From: Rhodobacteraceae bacterium UBA7436
GTDB lineage: Bacteria > Pseudomonadota > Alphaproteobacteria > Rhodobacterales > Rhodobacteraceae
NCBI GenBank assembly: GCA_002478745.1
Contig: DLQI01000160.1
Location: forward strand, 1 to 6,068
Reading direction: 5' to 3'
DNA length: 6,068 bases
Shown here: piece after piece, positions 1 through 5,847 of the stretch
Numbering within the stretch: position 1 is the first letter of the stretch
Layout of the letters: each line of letters opens with the position of its first letter
The notes under the pieces: model-generated
What the model was told of the DNA's origin: nothing
The model's input: only the letters and a program-made list of their open reading frames with translations
The model's database searches: none
Position numbers and translations under genes: made by a program

Positions 1-308
1 CCATGGACCGCCCCCCCTATCATAAGGCCCCGCGTCTCGGACCACGGGCCTTTAGTGTTCGGTTAGTGGATTCATTGGGGGATTGTTTTGTTTGGTAACT
101 GCATCTTTATTCACGCACTAGTTTCAAGCTGAACCGAGCTGCTGTTCTCGCTGAGTGGCGCCAATTATTGAGCGCATAGATTCAGGCTGCACCAGCAATC
201 CGATGCGTGTTCTCATTCGTCTGACAGCACCTATTGCTTTGCACAGATAGTTGGGTATCCGGATCCCTGCCTAAAGGCGCGGTTATTATCGGGTGCCTGG
301 GCATATAA
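1..308. other. Non-coding region downstream of gmaS
   Basis: I see no convincing gene in this stretch. The dehydrogenase genes (mgdABCD) that often accompany gmaS do not start within it. The longest minus-strand frame that starts with ATG (216 to 124) is only 30 codons and lacks a good ribosome binding site. Structures visible are the hairpin at 24-52, an imperfect palindrome at 253-267 (GGG-T-ATCCGGAT-C-CCC), and a small GCC-TAAA-GGC stem near 272-281. None is followed by the T-run of a clear minus-strand terminator, so where the operon ends cannot be told from this window. Confidence 0.5.
24..52. terminator. Possible hairpin terminator at left edge
   Basis: AAGGCCC (24-30) and GGGCCTT (46-52) are perfect 7-bp complementary arms around a 15-nt loop. 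On the plus strand the stem is followed only by TTTAGTGTT, so the T-tract is weak. A plus-strand frame ending in TAA at 23-25 runs into the stem, so this could be the terminator of a convergent gene lying mostly outside the window. It could also serve the minus-strand operon, but no T-run follows in that direction. The pairing is seen; the function is inferred. Confidence 0.3.
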
Positions 309-1643
309 TTAAATGTCTAAGGTGTTAGCTTTTTCCCAATCGCTAAAGTGGCTACAGAAGTCATTCCATTCAGACTGTTTCATTTTCAGGTAGGCGGCTG
401 AGAACTCTTCACCCATTGCCGCTTTGAGCCCTTTGTCTTTGTCATATTCACGCAAGGCATCAAGCATATTGAGCGGTAGCTTTGGCGCGCCGCGCACTTT
501 ATGGCCCTCAGCATACATATCAATATCATAGCGTTTCCCAGGATCAGCCTGCGCTCGGACGCCGGACAGGCCAGCAGCAATAATGACCGATTGCAGCAAA
601 TATGGATTAACTGCCCCATCTGGAAGGCGAAGCTCAAAACGGCCAGGGCCGGGGACGCGCACCATATGGGTACGATTATTGCCCGTCCAAGTCACCGTAT
701 TGGGTGCCCAAGTTGCGCCAGATGTTGTGCGTGGCGCGTTGATCCGTTTGTAGCTGTTAACGGTTGGATTAGTAATAGCGGCTAGCGCGGAGGCATGTTT
801 CATGATCCCACCTAAGAAATGCTTGCCCTTTTCGGATAGCCCCAATTCGGCAGTTTGGCTGCTGTCGTTTGCCTCCATAGCAAAGATATTTGTTTTAGCT
901 GCAGCGCCGGGGGCATCCCAAACCGAAATATGGGCGTGGCAACCATTGCCTGTCAGCCCCTCAACAGGCTTGGGCATGAACGTTGCCCGATAACCATGTT
1001 TTTCTGCGACGGTCTTGGTCATGAATTTAAAGAAACTATGCTTGTCTGCGGTGGCCAAAGCATCGTCAAAATCCCAGTTCATCTCCCATTGACCGTTAGC
1101 GTCCTCATGGTCGTTTTGATAGGCTCCCCAGCCCAATTCAAGCATATAATCGCTGATTTCGCGGATCACATCCAAGCGGCGCATAAAGGCTTGCTGATCG
1201 TAGCAGGGTTTCGCCGCAGTATCATAGGGATCAGAAATTCTGTCTCCTGCTGGGGTGAGCAAAAAGAATTCTGCTTCGATCCCAGTTTTCACATGCATCC
1301 CTTTGGAGGCGGCCTGTGCTATCAAGCGGCGCAGAACATTGCGTGGCGCTTGGGCTACATCCTCGCCCTCCATGACACAATTGGCTGGAACCCAAGCAAT
1401 CTCTTTGTTCCAAGGCAGAATGACAGCCGCTTCTGGATCGGGAATGGCCAGCATATCGGGATGGGCCGGGGTGAGGTCGAGCCAAGTGGCAAATCCTGCA
1501 AATCCTGCGCCATCTTCTTGCATATCGCCAATGGCGCGTGCTGGCACCAGTTTTGCCCGTTGCCCACCGAAAAGATCAGTAAATGAAATCATGAAGTATT
1601 TGACGTTGTTATCTTCAGCGAACTTTGCCAGATCTGTTGCCAT
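309..1643 (-). CDS. gmaS: Gamma-glutamylmethylamide synthetase (glutamine synthetase family, GlnT type)
   Basis: This 444-residue cytoplasmic protein belongs to the glutamine synthetase superfamily. By family and context it ligates methylamine to glutamate with ATP to form gamma-glutamylmethylamide. The catalytic barrel is complete: the GIEAEFF metal site (E123, E125), HEDANGQWE (E180, E187), GNGCHAHIS (H236, H238), NPTVNSYKR at 292-300, NNRTHMVRVPG (R324, R329) and FELRLPDGAVNPY (E337, R339). The N-terminal beta-grasp segment begins near ISFTDLFGGQR (19-29). Where bacterial glutamine synthetase has the ammonium-binding DGSS, this protein reads AGFATW (about 49-54), as expected for an enzyme taking an alkylamine. 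The start is ATG at 1643, with AGGGA about 10 nt upstream that lies inside a hairpin. It is the last gene of the block, 69 nt after mgsC. An ordinary glutamine synthetase or a synthetase for another alkylamine is less likely. The exact amine is inferred. Confidence 0.88.
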   Translation of the reverse strand: MATDLAKFAEDNNVKYFMISFTDLFGGQRAKLVPARAIGDMQEDGAGFAGFATWLDLTPAHPDMLAIPDPEAAVILPWNKEIAWVPANCVMEGEDVAQAPRNVLRRLIAQAASKGMHVKTGIEAEFFLLTPAGDRISDPYDTAAKPCYDQQAFMRRLDVIREISDYMLELGWGAYQNDHEDANGQWEMNWDFDDALATADKHSFFKFMTKTVAEKHGYRATFMPKPVEGLTGNGCHAHISVWDAPGAAAKTNIFAMEANDSSQTAELGLSEKGKHFLGGIMKHASALAAITNPTVNSYKRINAPRTTSGATWAPNTVTWTGNNRTHMVRVPGPGRFELRLPDGAVNPYLLQSVIIAAGLSGVRAQADPGKRYDIDMYAEGHKVRGAPKLPLNMLDALREYDKDKGLKAAMGEEFSAAYLKMKQSEWNDFCSHFSDWEKANTLDI

Positions 1644-1653
1644 GGTCTTTTTT

Positions 1654-1681
1654 CCCTATTGGTCTTTGATATGAAATAGGG
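1654..1681 (-). promoter_or_regulatory. Hairpin covering the gmaS ribosome binding site
   Basis: On the transcribed strand CCCTATT and AATAGGG form a perfect 7-bp stem with a 14-nt loop. The 3' arm contains the AGGG part of the gmaS ribosome binding site, 10 nt before the ATG, so folding would hide the site. The stem is followed by six A residues in the RNA, so it is not a terminator. A GGTCTTT direct repeat (plus-strand positions 1644-1650 and 1661-1667) overlaps it. The pairing is seen; a role in setting gmaS translation relative to mgsABC is inferred. Confidence 0.4.
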
Positions 1682-1682
1682 T

Positions 1683-1701
1683 GCGGCCCGTAATGCGCCG
1701 C
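1683..1701 (-). repeat. Small GC-rich hairpin after mgsC stop
   Basis: GCGGC (1683-1687) and GCCGC (1697-1701) are 5-bp arms around a 9-nt loop, starting about 11 nt downstream of the mgsC stop codon. With the hairpin at 1654-1681 it fills most of the only sizeable gap in the operon. It may stabilise or delimit the mgsABC message or attenuate read-through into gmaS. No U-run follows, so a true terminator is unlikely. Confidence 0.3.
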
Positions 1702-1712
1702 GCCCCTGAGGT

Positions 1713-3053
1713 TCAAAATAATCCAGATTTTCCAGGCCACCAATCCGTGCCCGCCAATGGAACCTGCGCCATTGCTGCCGCTTCCAAGGTCAGTGCCACC
1801 AGGTCCTCTGGTTCCAAATTGTGCAGGTGGTTTTTTCCGCAAGCCCGTGCAATGGTTTGCGCTTCCAAAGTCATCACCTTGAGATAATTACGCAGGCGCC
1901 GGCCCCCTTCAATGGGATCAAAGCGTTTCATTAGCTCTGGATCTTGCGTTGTGATGCCCGCGGGGTCTTGTCCTTCATGCCAGTCATCATAAGCACCGGC
2001 GGTTGTGCCGAGTTTGTTGTAATCTGTTTCCCATTTTGGATCATTGTCGCCAAGCGCAATCAACGCGGCCGTGCCAATGGCTACTGCATCGGCCCCAAGC
2101 GCCATAGCTTTGGCCACATCAGCCCCCGTTCGAATACCGCCCGAGAGGATCAGTTGCACTTTGCGGTGCATGCCTAAGTCTTGTAGGGCTTTGACGGCTG
2201 GGCGCACGATGGCCAGGGTTGGCTGGCCTACATGTTCGATGAACACATCTTGGGTAGCCGCTGTGCCGCCCTGCATGCCGTCCAAGACAATTGCATCTGC
2301 TCCAGCTTTGATGGCCAGAGTAGTGTCGTAATAGGGGCGGGCACCAGCGACTTTAACATAGATTGGCACTTTCCAACCAGTGATTTCGCGCAGCTCTAAG
2401 ATCTTGATTTCCAGATCATCCGGGCCGGTCCAATCGGGGTGCCGACAAGCCGAGCGCTGGTCAATACCTTTGGGCAGGTTGCGCATTTGTGCCACCCGGT
2501 CGCTGATCTTTTGACCCAAGAGCATACCACCACCGCCGGGTTTTGCGCCTTGACCAACTACGATCTCAATCGCATCTGCTTTGCGTAAATCATTAGCGTT
2601 CATTCCATAGCGCGAGGGAAGATATTGATAAACGAGTTTGGACGAATGTCCGCGCTCTTCAGGCGTCATGCCGCCATCGCCTGTTGTGGTTGACGTGCCG
2701 GCTTCTGACGCGCCGCGTCCAAGCGCTTCTTTGGCTGGACCGGAGAGCGCGCCAAAGGACATGCCGGCGATTGTGATGGGAATGTCCAAATGGATGGGAT
2801 TGGCCGCATTCAATCCACCGATGGTGACATTAGTGTCGCATTTTTCACGGTATCCCTCCAAGGGATACCGCGAGATTGAGGCCCCCAGAAACAAAAGATC
2901 GTCAAATGTTGGGAGTTTGCGCTTTGCGCCACCACCGCGAATGTCATATATTCCTGTAGCCGCAGCACGACGAATTTCACTATTGATATCTTGTGTGAAC
3001 GTTGCTGATTGCCGGGGCGTGGTGCGCGGGATACCGCTGTCATTATTGTTCAT
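1713..3053 (-). CDS. mgsC: N-methylglutamate synthase large subunit (FMN-binding glutamate synthase domain, GlxD type)
   Basis: This 446-residue cytoplasmic protein corresponds to the FMN/synthase barrel of the glutamate synthase large subunit, here a separate chain. In complex with MgsA and MgsB it should form the carbon-nitrogen bond that turns gamma-glutamylmethylamide into N-methylglutamate. Visible landmarks are GMSFGALS (97-104), GDGGM (125-129), QGAKPGGGG (168-176), GADAIVLDGMQGGT (251-264), and the phosphate-binding strand SGGIRTGADVA (304-314) followed by GADAVAIGTAALIALG (320-335). In classical glutamate synthase, cysteines for a 3Fe-4S cluster follow at once; here that stretch reads GDNDPKW and GQDPAGITTQ, with Asp363 where CPVGVATQ has its cysteine. 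The start ATG at 3053 has AAGGG about 9 nt upstream and lies 11 nt after the mgsB stop. In rhizobia the same gene is called glxD. The family is certain; the substrate comes from context. Confidence 0.87.
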   Translation of the reverse strand: MNNNDSGIPRTTPRQSATFTQDINSEIRRAAATGIYDIRGGGAKRKLPTFDDLLFLGASISRYPLEGYREKCDTNVTIGGLNAANPIHLDIPITIAGMSFGALSGPAKEALGRGASEAGTSTTTGDGGMTPEERGHSSKLVYQYLPSRYGMNANDLRKADAIEIVVGQGAKPGGGGMLLGQKISDRVAQMRNLPKGIDQRSACRHPDWTGPDDLEIKILELREITGWKVPIYVKVAGARPYYDTTLAIKAGADAIVLDGMQGGTAATQDVFIEHVGQPTLAIVRPAVKALQDLGMHRKVQLILSGGIRTGADVAKAMALGADAVAIGTAALIALGDNDPKWETDYNKLGTTAGAYDDWHEGQDPAGITTQDPELMKRFDPIEGGRRLRNYLKVMTLEAQTIARACGKNHLHNLEPEDLVALTLEAAAMAQVPLAGTDWWPGKSGLF

Positions 3054-3064
3054 TTCTTAATCCC

Positions 3065-3742
3065 TTAATAGGCATTATCGACGTTGAAATTGTAGAGGGT
3101 TCGAGCAGAGCCGAAGCGCTTGAATTCCGCCGGCTTTGCATCGCATTCGCCTTGTAGCAAAAGCTCACGCAGAATTTCCATATGCTCTGGGCGCATTTCT
3201 TTTTCTTCGCAATCTGCCCCAAGTGATTTGACTGATCCGCGTACGAAGATGCTAGCCTCATAGCAGCTGTCACCCAACGCGTCGCCGGCATCGCCACAGA
3301 CCACTAAATTGCCTGATTGCGCCATAAAAGCGGACATATGGCCAATATTGCCGTGGACGACTATGTTAATTCCCTTCATTGAAATCCCACAGCGCGAAGA
3401 GGCGTTGCCTTTGATAACCAAAAGTCCACCATTACCAGTGGCGCCGGCGTATTGGCTGGCGTCCCCGTCAATTACAACTTTGCCGGACATCATATTTTCT
3501 GCGACGCCGGGACCGGCACTGCCTTTGATGTTCACTGTGGCCTGTTGGTTCATGCCTGCGGAATAATAACCAGTTGAGCCATGTATAGCTACTTCGATTG
3601 GCGAATCTAGGCCGCATGCAATCGCATGTGCACCGCGCGGATTTGTAATTTCCCAGCTGGTTTGATTTGTGGTTTCATTTTGAGCATGTAATGTCGCGTT
3701 GAGCTCACGCAGGCTGCCGTTTGCAAGGTCATATGTTTGCAT
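3065..3742 (-). CDS. mgsB: N-methylglutamate synthase small subunit (GXGXG beta-helix, GlxC type)
   Basis: This 225-residue protein matches the C-terminal right-handed beta-helix (GXGXG) domain of the glutamate synthase large subunit, encoded here as its own gene. It has no catalytic residues of its own and probably packs the amidotransferase against the synthase barrel. Repeated Gly-rich turns on short beta strands run from about residue 48 to 170, for example VAIHGSTG, VNIKGSAGPG, VVIDGDASQYAGATGNGG, LVIKGNAS, IVVHGNIG, LVVCGDAGDALGD and IFVRGS. I start it at MQTYDLANG (ATG at 3740-3742) because this lies 1 nt after the mgsA stop (TAA-A-ATG), with CTGGAAA as ribosome binding site inside the mgsA end. 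A longer in-frame reading to 3841 would overlap mgsA by about 100 nt and adds nothing family-like. Translational coupling with mgsA is very likely. Confidence 0.86.
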   Translation of the reverse strand: MQTYDLANGSLRELNATLHAQNETTNQTSWEITNPRGAHAIACGLDSPIEVAIHGSTGYYSAGMNQQATVNIKGSAGPGVAENMMSGKVVIDGDASQYAGATGNGGLLVIKGNASSRCGISMKGINIVVHGNIGHMSAFMAQSGNLVVCGDAGDALGDSCYEASIFVRGSVKSLGADCEEKEMRPEHMEILRELLLQGECDAKPAEFKRFGSARTLYNFNVDNAY

Positions 3743-3743
3743 T

Positions 3744-4640
3744 TTAATGTTTCCAGAAATAAACGGTTGCGGGTTCAGGCTCCCAAACGCGAGCCTGCTC
3801 AATGCCTGGCAGGTTGACCAGGGCTCTATATTCGCTGCCAAAAGCTACATATTGCTCGGTTTCTGCCATCACGGCGGGCTTGCAGGCAATGGGATCACGT
3901 ACAACGCCAAATCCGTCTTTTGTGCCGACCACGAAGGTAAAAAAACCATCAAGATCTTTTAAACTGCTCTCCAAGGCTTCGCCGAGGCTACTGCCATTTT
4001 GCATTTTCCACGTTAGATAGGCTGCGCCGACTTCGGTATCGTTTTCAGTTTGAATGTGCACGCCATCGCGGCGCAGTTTTCGGCGTAGGGAATTGTGATT
4101 TGACAGAGAACCGTTATGGACCAGGCACTGATCGCTTCCGGTATTGAAAGGGTGTGCGCCCATAGTCGTCACCGCTGATTCGGTGGCCATCCTCGTATGG
4201 CCAATTCCGTGGCTGCCGGACATTCTTTTGATTTCAAACCTCGCGGCCACATTTTTTGGCAGGCCAACTTCTTTGTAAATTTCTAAACTTTCACCGATGC
4301 TCATTACGCGCAAATTAGGGCGTAAATCTTCAAGAGCTAGGCGGGCGCTGTTCACTTGATCTAAGGCCAATTCCAGCACAGCGTGGGTGCTTTGAACTCG
4401 CAGATTGACATCGCCTTTGACCTGTTTTTCCAAATCGATTTTAAGAGAGTTAAAATCCATATCCGGCGTGTCTGATTGGACTGTGATTTTGGATGTGTTT
4501 TCAGCGGTGTCACCATATATTGCTATTCCAGCACTATCTGGTCCACGATCTGTCATTGTGATCAACATATCTGACAGCATGGCTCCAAGCTGAGTTTCCA
4601 TTGTTTTGTCTTTAAGGAAAAGACCAACTATCCCGCACAT
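3744..4640 (-). CDS. mgsA: N-methylglutamate synthase amidotransferase subunit (class II GATase, GlxB type)
   Basis: This 298-residue protein is a class II (Ntn-type) glutamine amidotransferase, equivalent to the N-terminal domain of glutamate synthase. It should cleave the amide of gamma-glutamylmethylamide and pass the released methylamine to MgsC. After loss of the initiator Met the nucleophile is Cys2 (MCGIVGLF). Other landmarks are RGPDSAG (32-38), GIGHTRMAT (145-153, with Arg150), HPF (163-165), VHNGSLSN (174-181) and ENDTEV (199-204). The long insert between about 45 and 140 is rich in charged residues and is compatible with the GlxB subfamily. The start must be ATG 4640, since it puts Cys at position 2 and has AAGGA 7 nt upstream; an in-frame TTG six codons earlier would bury the nucleophile. 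It is the first structural gene of the block. A generic glutamine-dependent amidotransferase is excluded by its mgsB/mgsC neighbours. Confidence 0.87.
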   Translation of the reverse strand: MCGIVGLFLKDKTMETQLGAMLSDMLITMTDRGPDSAGIAIYGDTAENTSKITVQSDTPDMDFNSLKIDLEKQVKGDVNLRVQSTHAVLELALDQVNSARLALEDLRPNLRVMSIGESLEIYKEVGLPKNVAARFEIKRMSGSHGIGHTRMATESAVTTMGAHPFNTGSDQCLVHNGSLSNHNSLRRKLRRDGVHIQTENDTEVGAAYLTWKMQNGSSLGEALESSLKDLDGFFTFVVGTKDGFGVVRDPIACKPAVMAETEQYVAFGSEYRALVNLPGIEQARVWEPEPATVYFWKH

Positions 4641-4647
4641 GCGGCAT

Positions 4648-4652
4648 TCCTT
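4648..4652 (-). promoter_or_regulatory. Ribosome binding site of mgsA
   Basis: AAGGA on the minus strand lies 7 nt before the ATG at 4640. It decides the start in favour of MCGIV, which the catalytic Cys2 also requires, over the TTG at 4658. Confidence 0.75.
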
Positions 4653-4685
4653 TCTCAATAAATGACCCGAACTGGTATAAGTCGA

Positions 4686-4714
4686 AGTTTAGCACCAAAA
4701 TTTGTATGGATCAA
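4686..4714 (-). promoter_or_regulatory. Candidate sigma-70 promoter of the mgs operon
   Basis: On the minus strand TTGATC (4714-4709) and TAAACT (4691-4686) are separated by exactly 17 nt. Each matches four of six consensus bases. Transcription would start near 4680 and give a leader of about 40 nt containing the mgsA ribosome binding site. An AT-rich tract lies just upstream. The spacing and motifs are seen; use as a promoter is inferred, and an additional upstream or nitrogen-controlled promoter is not excluded. Confidence 0.45.
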
Positions 4715-4717
4715 CTA

Positions 4718-4737
4718 TGGGAAAAAAATTTTCACCT
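4718..4737 (-). promoter_or_regulatory. A/T-tract dyad upstream of the mgs promoter
   Basis: GAAAA and TTTTC are complementary arms separated by three A residues (4721-4733), flanked by GG and ACC. The tract begins just upstream of the -35 hexamer, where an UP element or an operator would lie. The symmetry is seen. Recruitment of RNA polymerase or binding of the neighbouring regulator is inferred. Confidence 0.3.
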
Positions 4738-4841
4738 CAGGTAAATAATATTAGCAAAATTTTACTCATTTATTTTTGTTCTAGCTATTGTCGAATCCTT
4801 TTGGTTGTAAGGCGCATCGTAAAAATACAAAGAGGAAATTC

Positions 4842-5030
4842 GTGGAACAACAATTGGCACACCTCACCGCACAAATGGCTGCATTGAAATCCAGTTCTGG
4901 TGTTACCAACACCAGCCTTGTAGAATTGTATTATTGCGTAACAATCCCTCTTATGATCACCATCCATGCGGGCTGTTTAGCATATGAAATGGGGGTACAG
5001 ATTGAGTCGTGTGGTGCGCGATTTGCCTGA
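4842..5030 (+). CDS. Small hypothetical protein, doubtful
   Basis: A 62-codon frame begins with GTG at 4842, preceded 6 nt upstream by GAGG within AAAGAGGAAA, a strong ribosome binding site, and ends in TGA at 5028-5030. The predicted peptide starts VEQQLAHLTAQMAALKSS, which looks helical and amphipathic. It has a mostly apolar stretch around LYYCVTIPLMITIHAGCLAY (residues 29-48) that could be a membrane segment. I do not recognise it. It points opposite to every other gene in the window, and no clear promoter precedes it. The hairpin at 4897-4915 lies inside it. It could be a real small gene, a fragment of a decayed gene, or a chance frame. Confidence 0.25.
   Translation: MEQQLAHLTAQMAALKSSSGVTNTSLVELYYCVTIPLMITIHAGCLAYEMGVQIESCGARFA
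4897..4915. repeat. Perfect inverted repeat in the mgsA upstream region
   Basis: CTGGTGTT (4897-4904) and AACACCAG (4908-4915) are perfect 8-bp arms around a 3-nt centre. The structure is about 260 bp upstream of the mgsA start and about 275 bp past the regulator stop. As RNA it would be a stable hairpin on either strand. As DNA it would suit a dimeric regulator. No T-run follows on either side, so it is not a standard terminator. Confidence 0.5.
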
Positions 5031-5190
5031 GGAATTGGCCAATTATAAAGGTTTCATAGAAAATCGCTGTATGATGCTAGACTGCTTGTCACAATTTGAC
5101 GATGGCCTGCCGATCTTGTGGGGTGTTGCCAGACGAACACATTACCCCGTTTTTGCAGCGATAAGATTTTCGACTAAGTTTTTACGGCAT

Positions 5191-5844
5191 TCAGCTATTT
5201 TGTGGGTAACTGATGATGGAGAGATAACGGGCGGGCAGTTGTACTAGCCTTTCTGGTCCATGTGGGCTGTCAGCATCAAAAAATAATGTGTCCCCTGCGG
5301 TAAGCGTGTAGACCTCATCTCCATGCCGGTAATCGACTTCCCCCTCCAGCATATAGATGGTCTCAATCCCACCATGTTGGAAGGTTGGGAACACATCCGC
5401 CATGGTTGAAAGGGTAATCAAATAAGGCTCAACGATTACCCCGCTTGTATTAGCGCCTATATGCCCCAGAAGATTATATTGATGGCCCGCCCGAGTGCCG
5501 GCCCGCTCGGTCTCAACTCCTTCACCATTCTTTGTGTATACTGCTGCGCGGTGCTCCTCAAAGCGGCGTAAAAACGCGCTGAGCGGCACAGACAGCGCAT
5601 TGGCAAGGGTCTGTAAAGTCTTGAGGGACGGGGAAGTGTTGCCGTTCTCAATCTTTGAAAGCATGCCAATCGATAGGCCAGTTAGGTTGGCGAGCTCAGT
5701 GACCGTCACCTCTTGGCGTAGCCGAAACGCACGCACTTCGCGACCAATGGCCACCTCAAGAATTTTTTCACGCATTCCGGTGATTCGGTGGGGATCCTGT
5801 GTGAGTTTTACAACCATGTCTGGAGTAATTTTTTCAATATTCAT
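5191..5844 (-). CDS. XRE-family transcriptional regulator with C-terminal cupin domain
   Basis: This 217-residue protein has an XRE-type helix-turn-helix at about 34-92 (VTVTELANLTGLSIGMLSKI, then ENGNTSPSLKTLQTLANAL), followed by a cupin sensor domain at about 145-212. Cupin signs are HGGIETIYMLEGEV (157-170) and AGDTLFFDADSPHG (183-196). His157, Glu161 and His195 could still bind metal, but the first histidine of the usual HxH pair is Phe155. This layout is that of PuuR-like regulators that sense amines, amino acids or other small metabolites. On the same strand upstream of mgsABC-gmaS, it probably controls that operon in response to methylamine or a glutamyl intermediate. I start at ATG 5844 (MNIEKITPDM). 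A TTG four codons upstream gives a longer reading but is a poorer start. Only a weak GAGAT ribosome binding site is visible. The ligand, and whether it represses or activates, are unknown. Confidence 0.85.
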   Translation of the reverse strand: MNIEKITPDMVVKLTQDPHRITGMREKILEVAIGREVRAFRLRQEVTVTELANLTGLSIGMLSKIENGNTSPSLKTLQTLANALSVPLSAFLRRFEEHRAAVYTKNGEGVETERAGTRAGHQYNLLGHIGANTSGVIVEPYLITLSTMADVFPTFQHGGIETIYMLEGEVDYRHGDEVYTLTAGDTLFFDADSPHGPERLVQLPARYLSIISYPQNS

Positions 5845-5847
5845 TAT

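Larger units (their letters stand above)
4715..5190. other. AT-rich interval between the regulator gene and mgsA
   Basis: Together with the promoter segment this makes a 550-bp gap between two same-strand genes, far longer than any other gap in the window. I see no credible minus-strand gene in it: frames are short and interrupted. The plus strand has a 62-codon frame at 4842-5030 and an overlapping frame at 4984-5247 in another register. A perfect hairpin sits at 4897-4915. A weaker imperfect stem (GGGGTGTT at 5120-5127 against AACAC and ACCCC at 5136-5148) is followed by T5 at 5150-5154, giving a poor terminator-like shape on the plus strand. It may be a leader or regulatory region, a small-RNA locus, or the residue of a decayed gene. 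Confidence 0.5.

Noticed and set aside
124..216. 30-codon minus-strand frame after gmaS
   Set aside because: Too short, without a clear ribosome binding site or recognisable sequence, in a region lacking other coding signals.
855..1586. Long plus-strand frame opposite gmaS (243 codons)
   Set aside because: It lies entirely antisense to gmaS, whose motifs are intact, and its translation has no recognisable domain. It is a shadow of gmaS codon usage.
2638..3060. Plus-strand frame of 140 codons opposite the start of mgsC
   Set aside because: Antisense to a clearly conserved gene, rich in Pro/Ser/Ala as expected of a shadow frame, and without a ribosome binding site that I could support.
3743..3841. 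N-terminal extension of mgsB by 33 codons
   Set aside because: It would overlap the end of mgsA in another frame and adds sequence unlike the family. The ATG at 3742 sits 1 nt after the mgsA stop with a usable ribosome binding site.
4641..4658. TTG start giving mgsA six extra residues
   Set aside because: Class II amidotransferases need the catalytic Cys directly after the initiator Met, which ATG 4640 provides together with AAGGA at the right spacing.
5120..5154. Terminator-like stem followed by T5 on the plus strand
   Set aside because: The arms pair only with a large bulge (GGGGT/ACCCC plus GTGTT/AACAC with a gap), and no established plus-strand gene needs a terminator here.
4984..5247. 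Plus-strand frame of 87 codons overlapping the 3' end of the regulator gene
   Set aside because: It overlaps the small GTG-start frame in a different register and runs 57 bp antisense into the regulator gene. No homology is recognised and no good ribosome binding site is seen. It could be part of a frameshifted relic, but the sequence alone does not support that.
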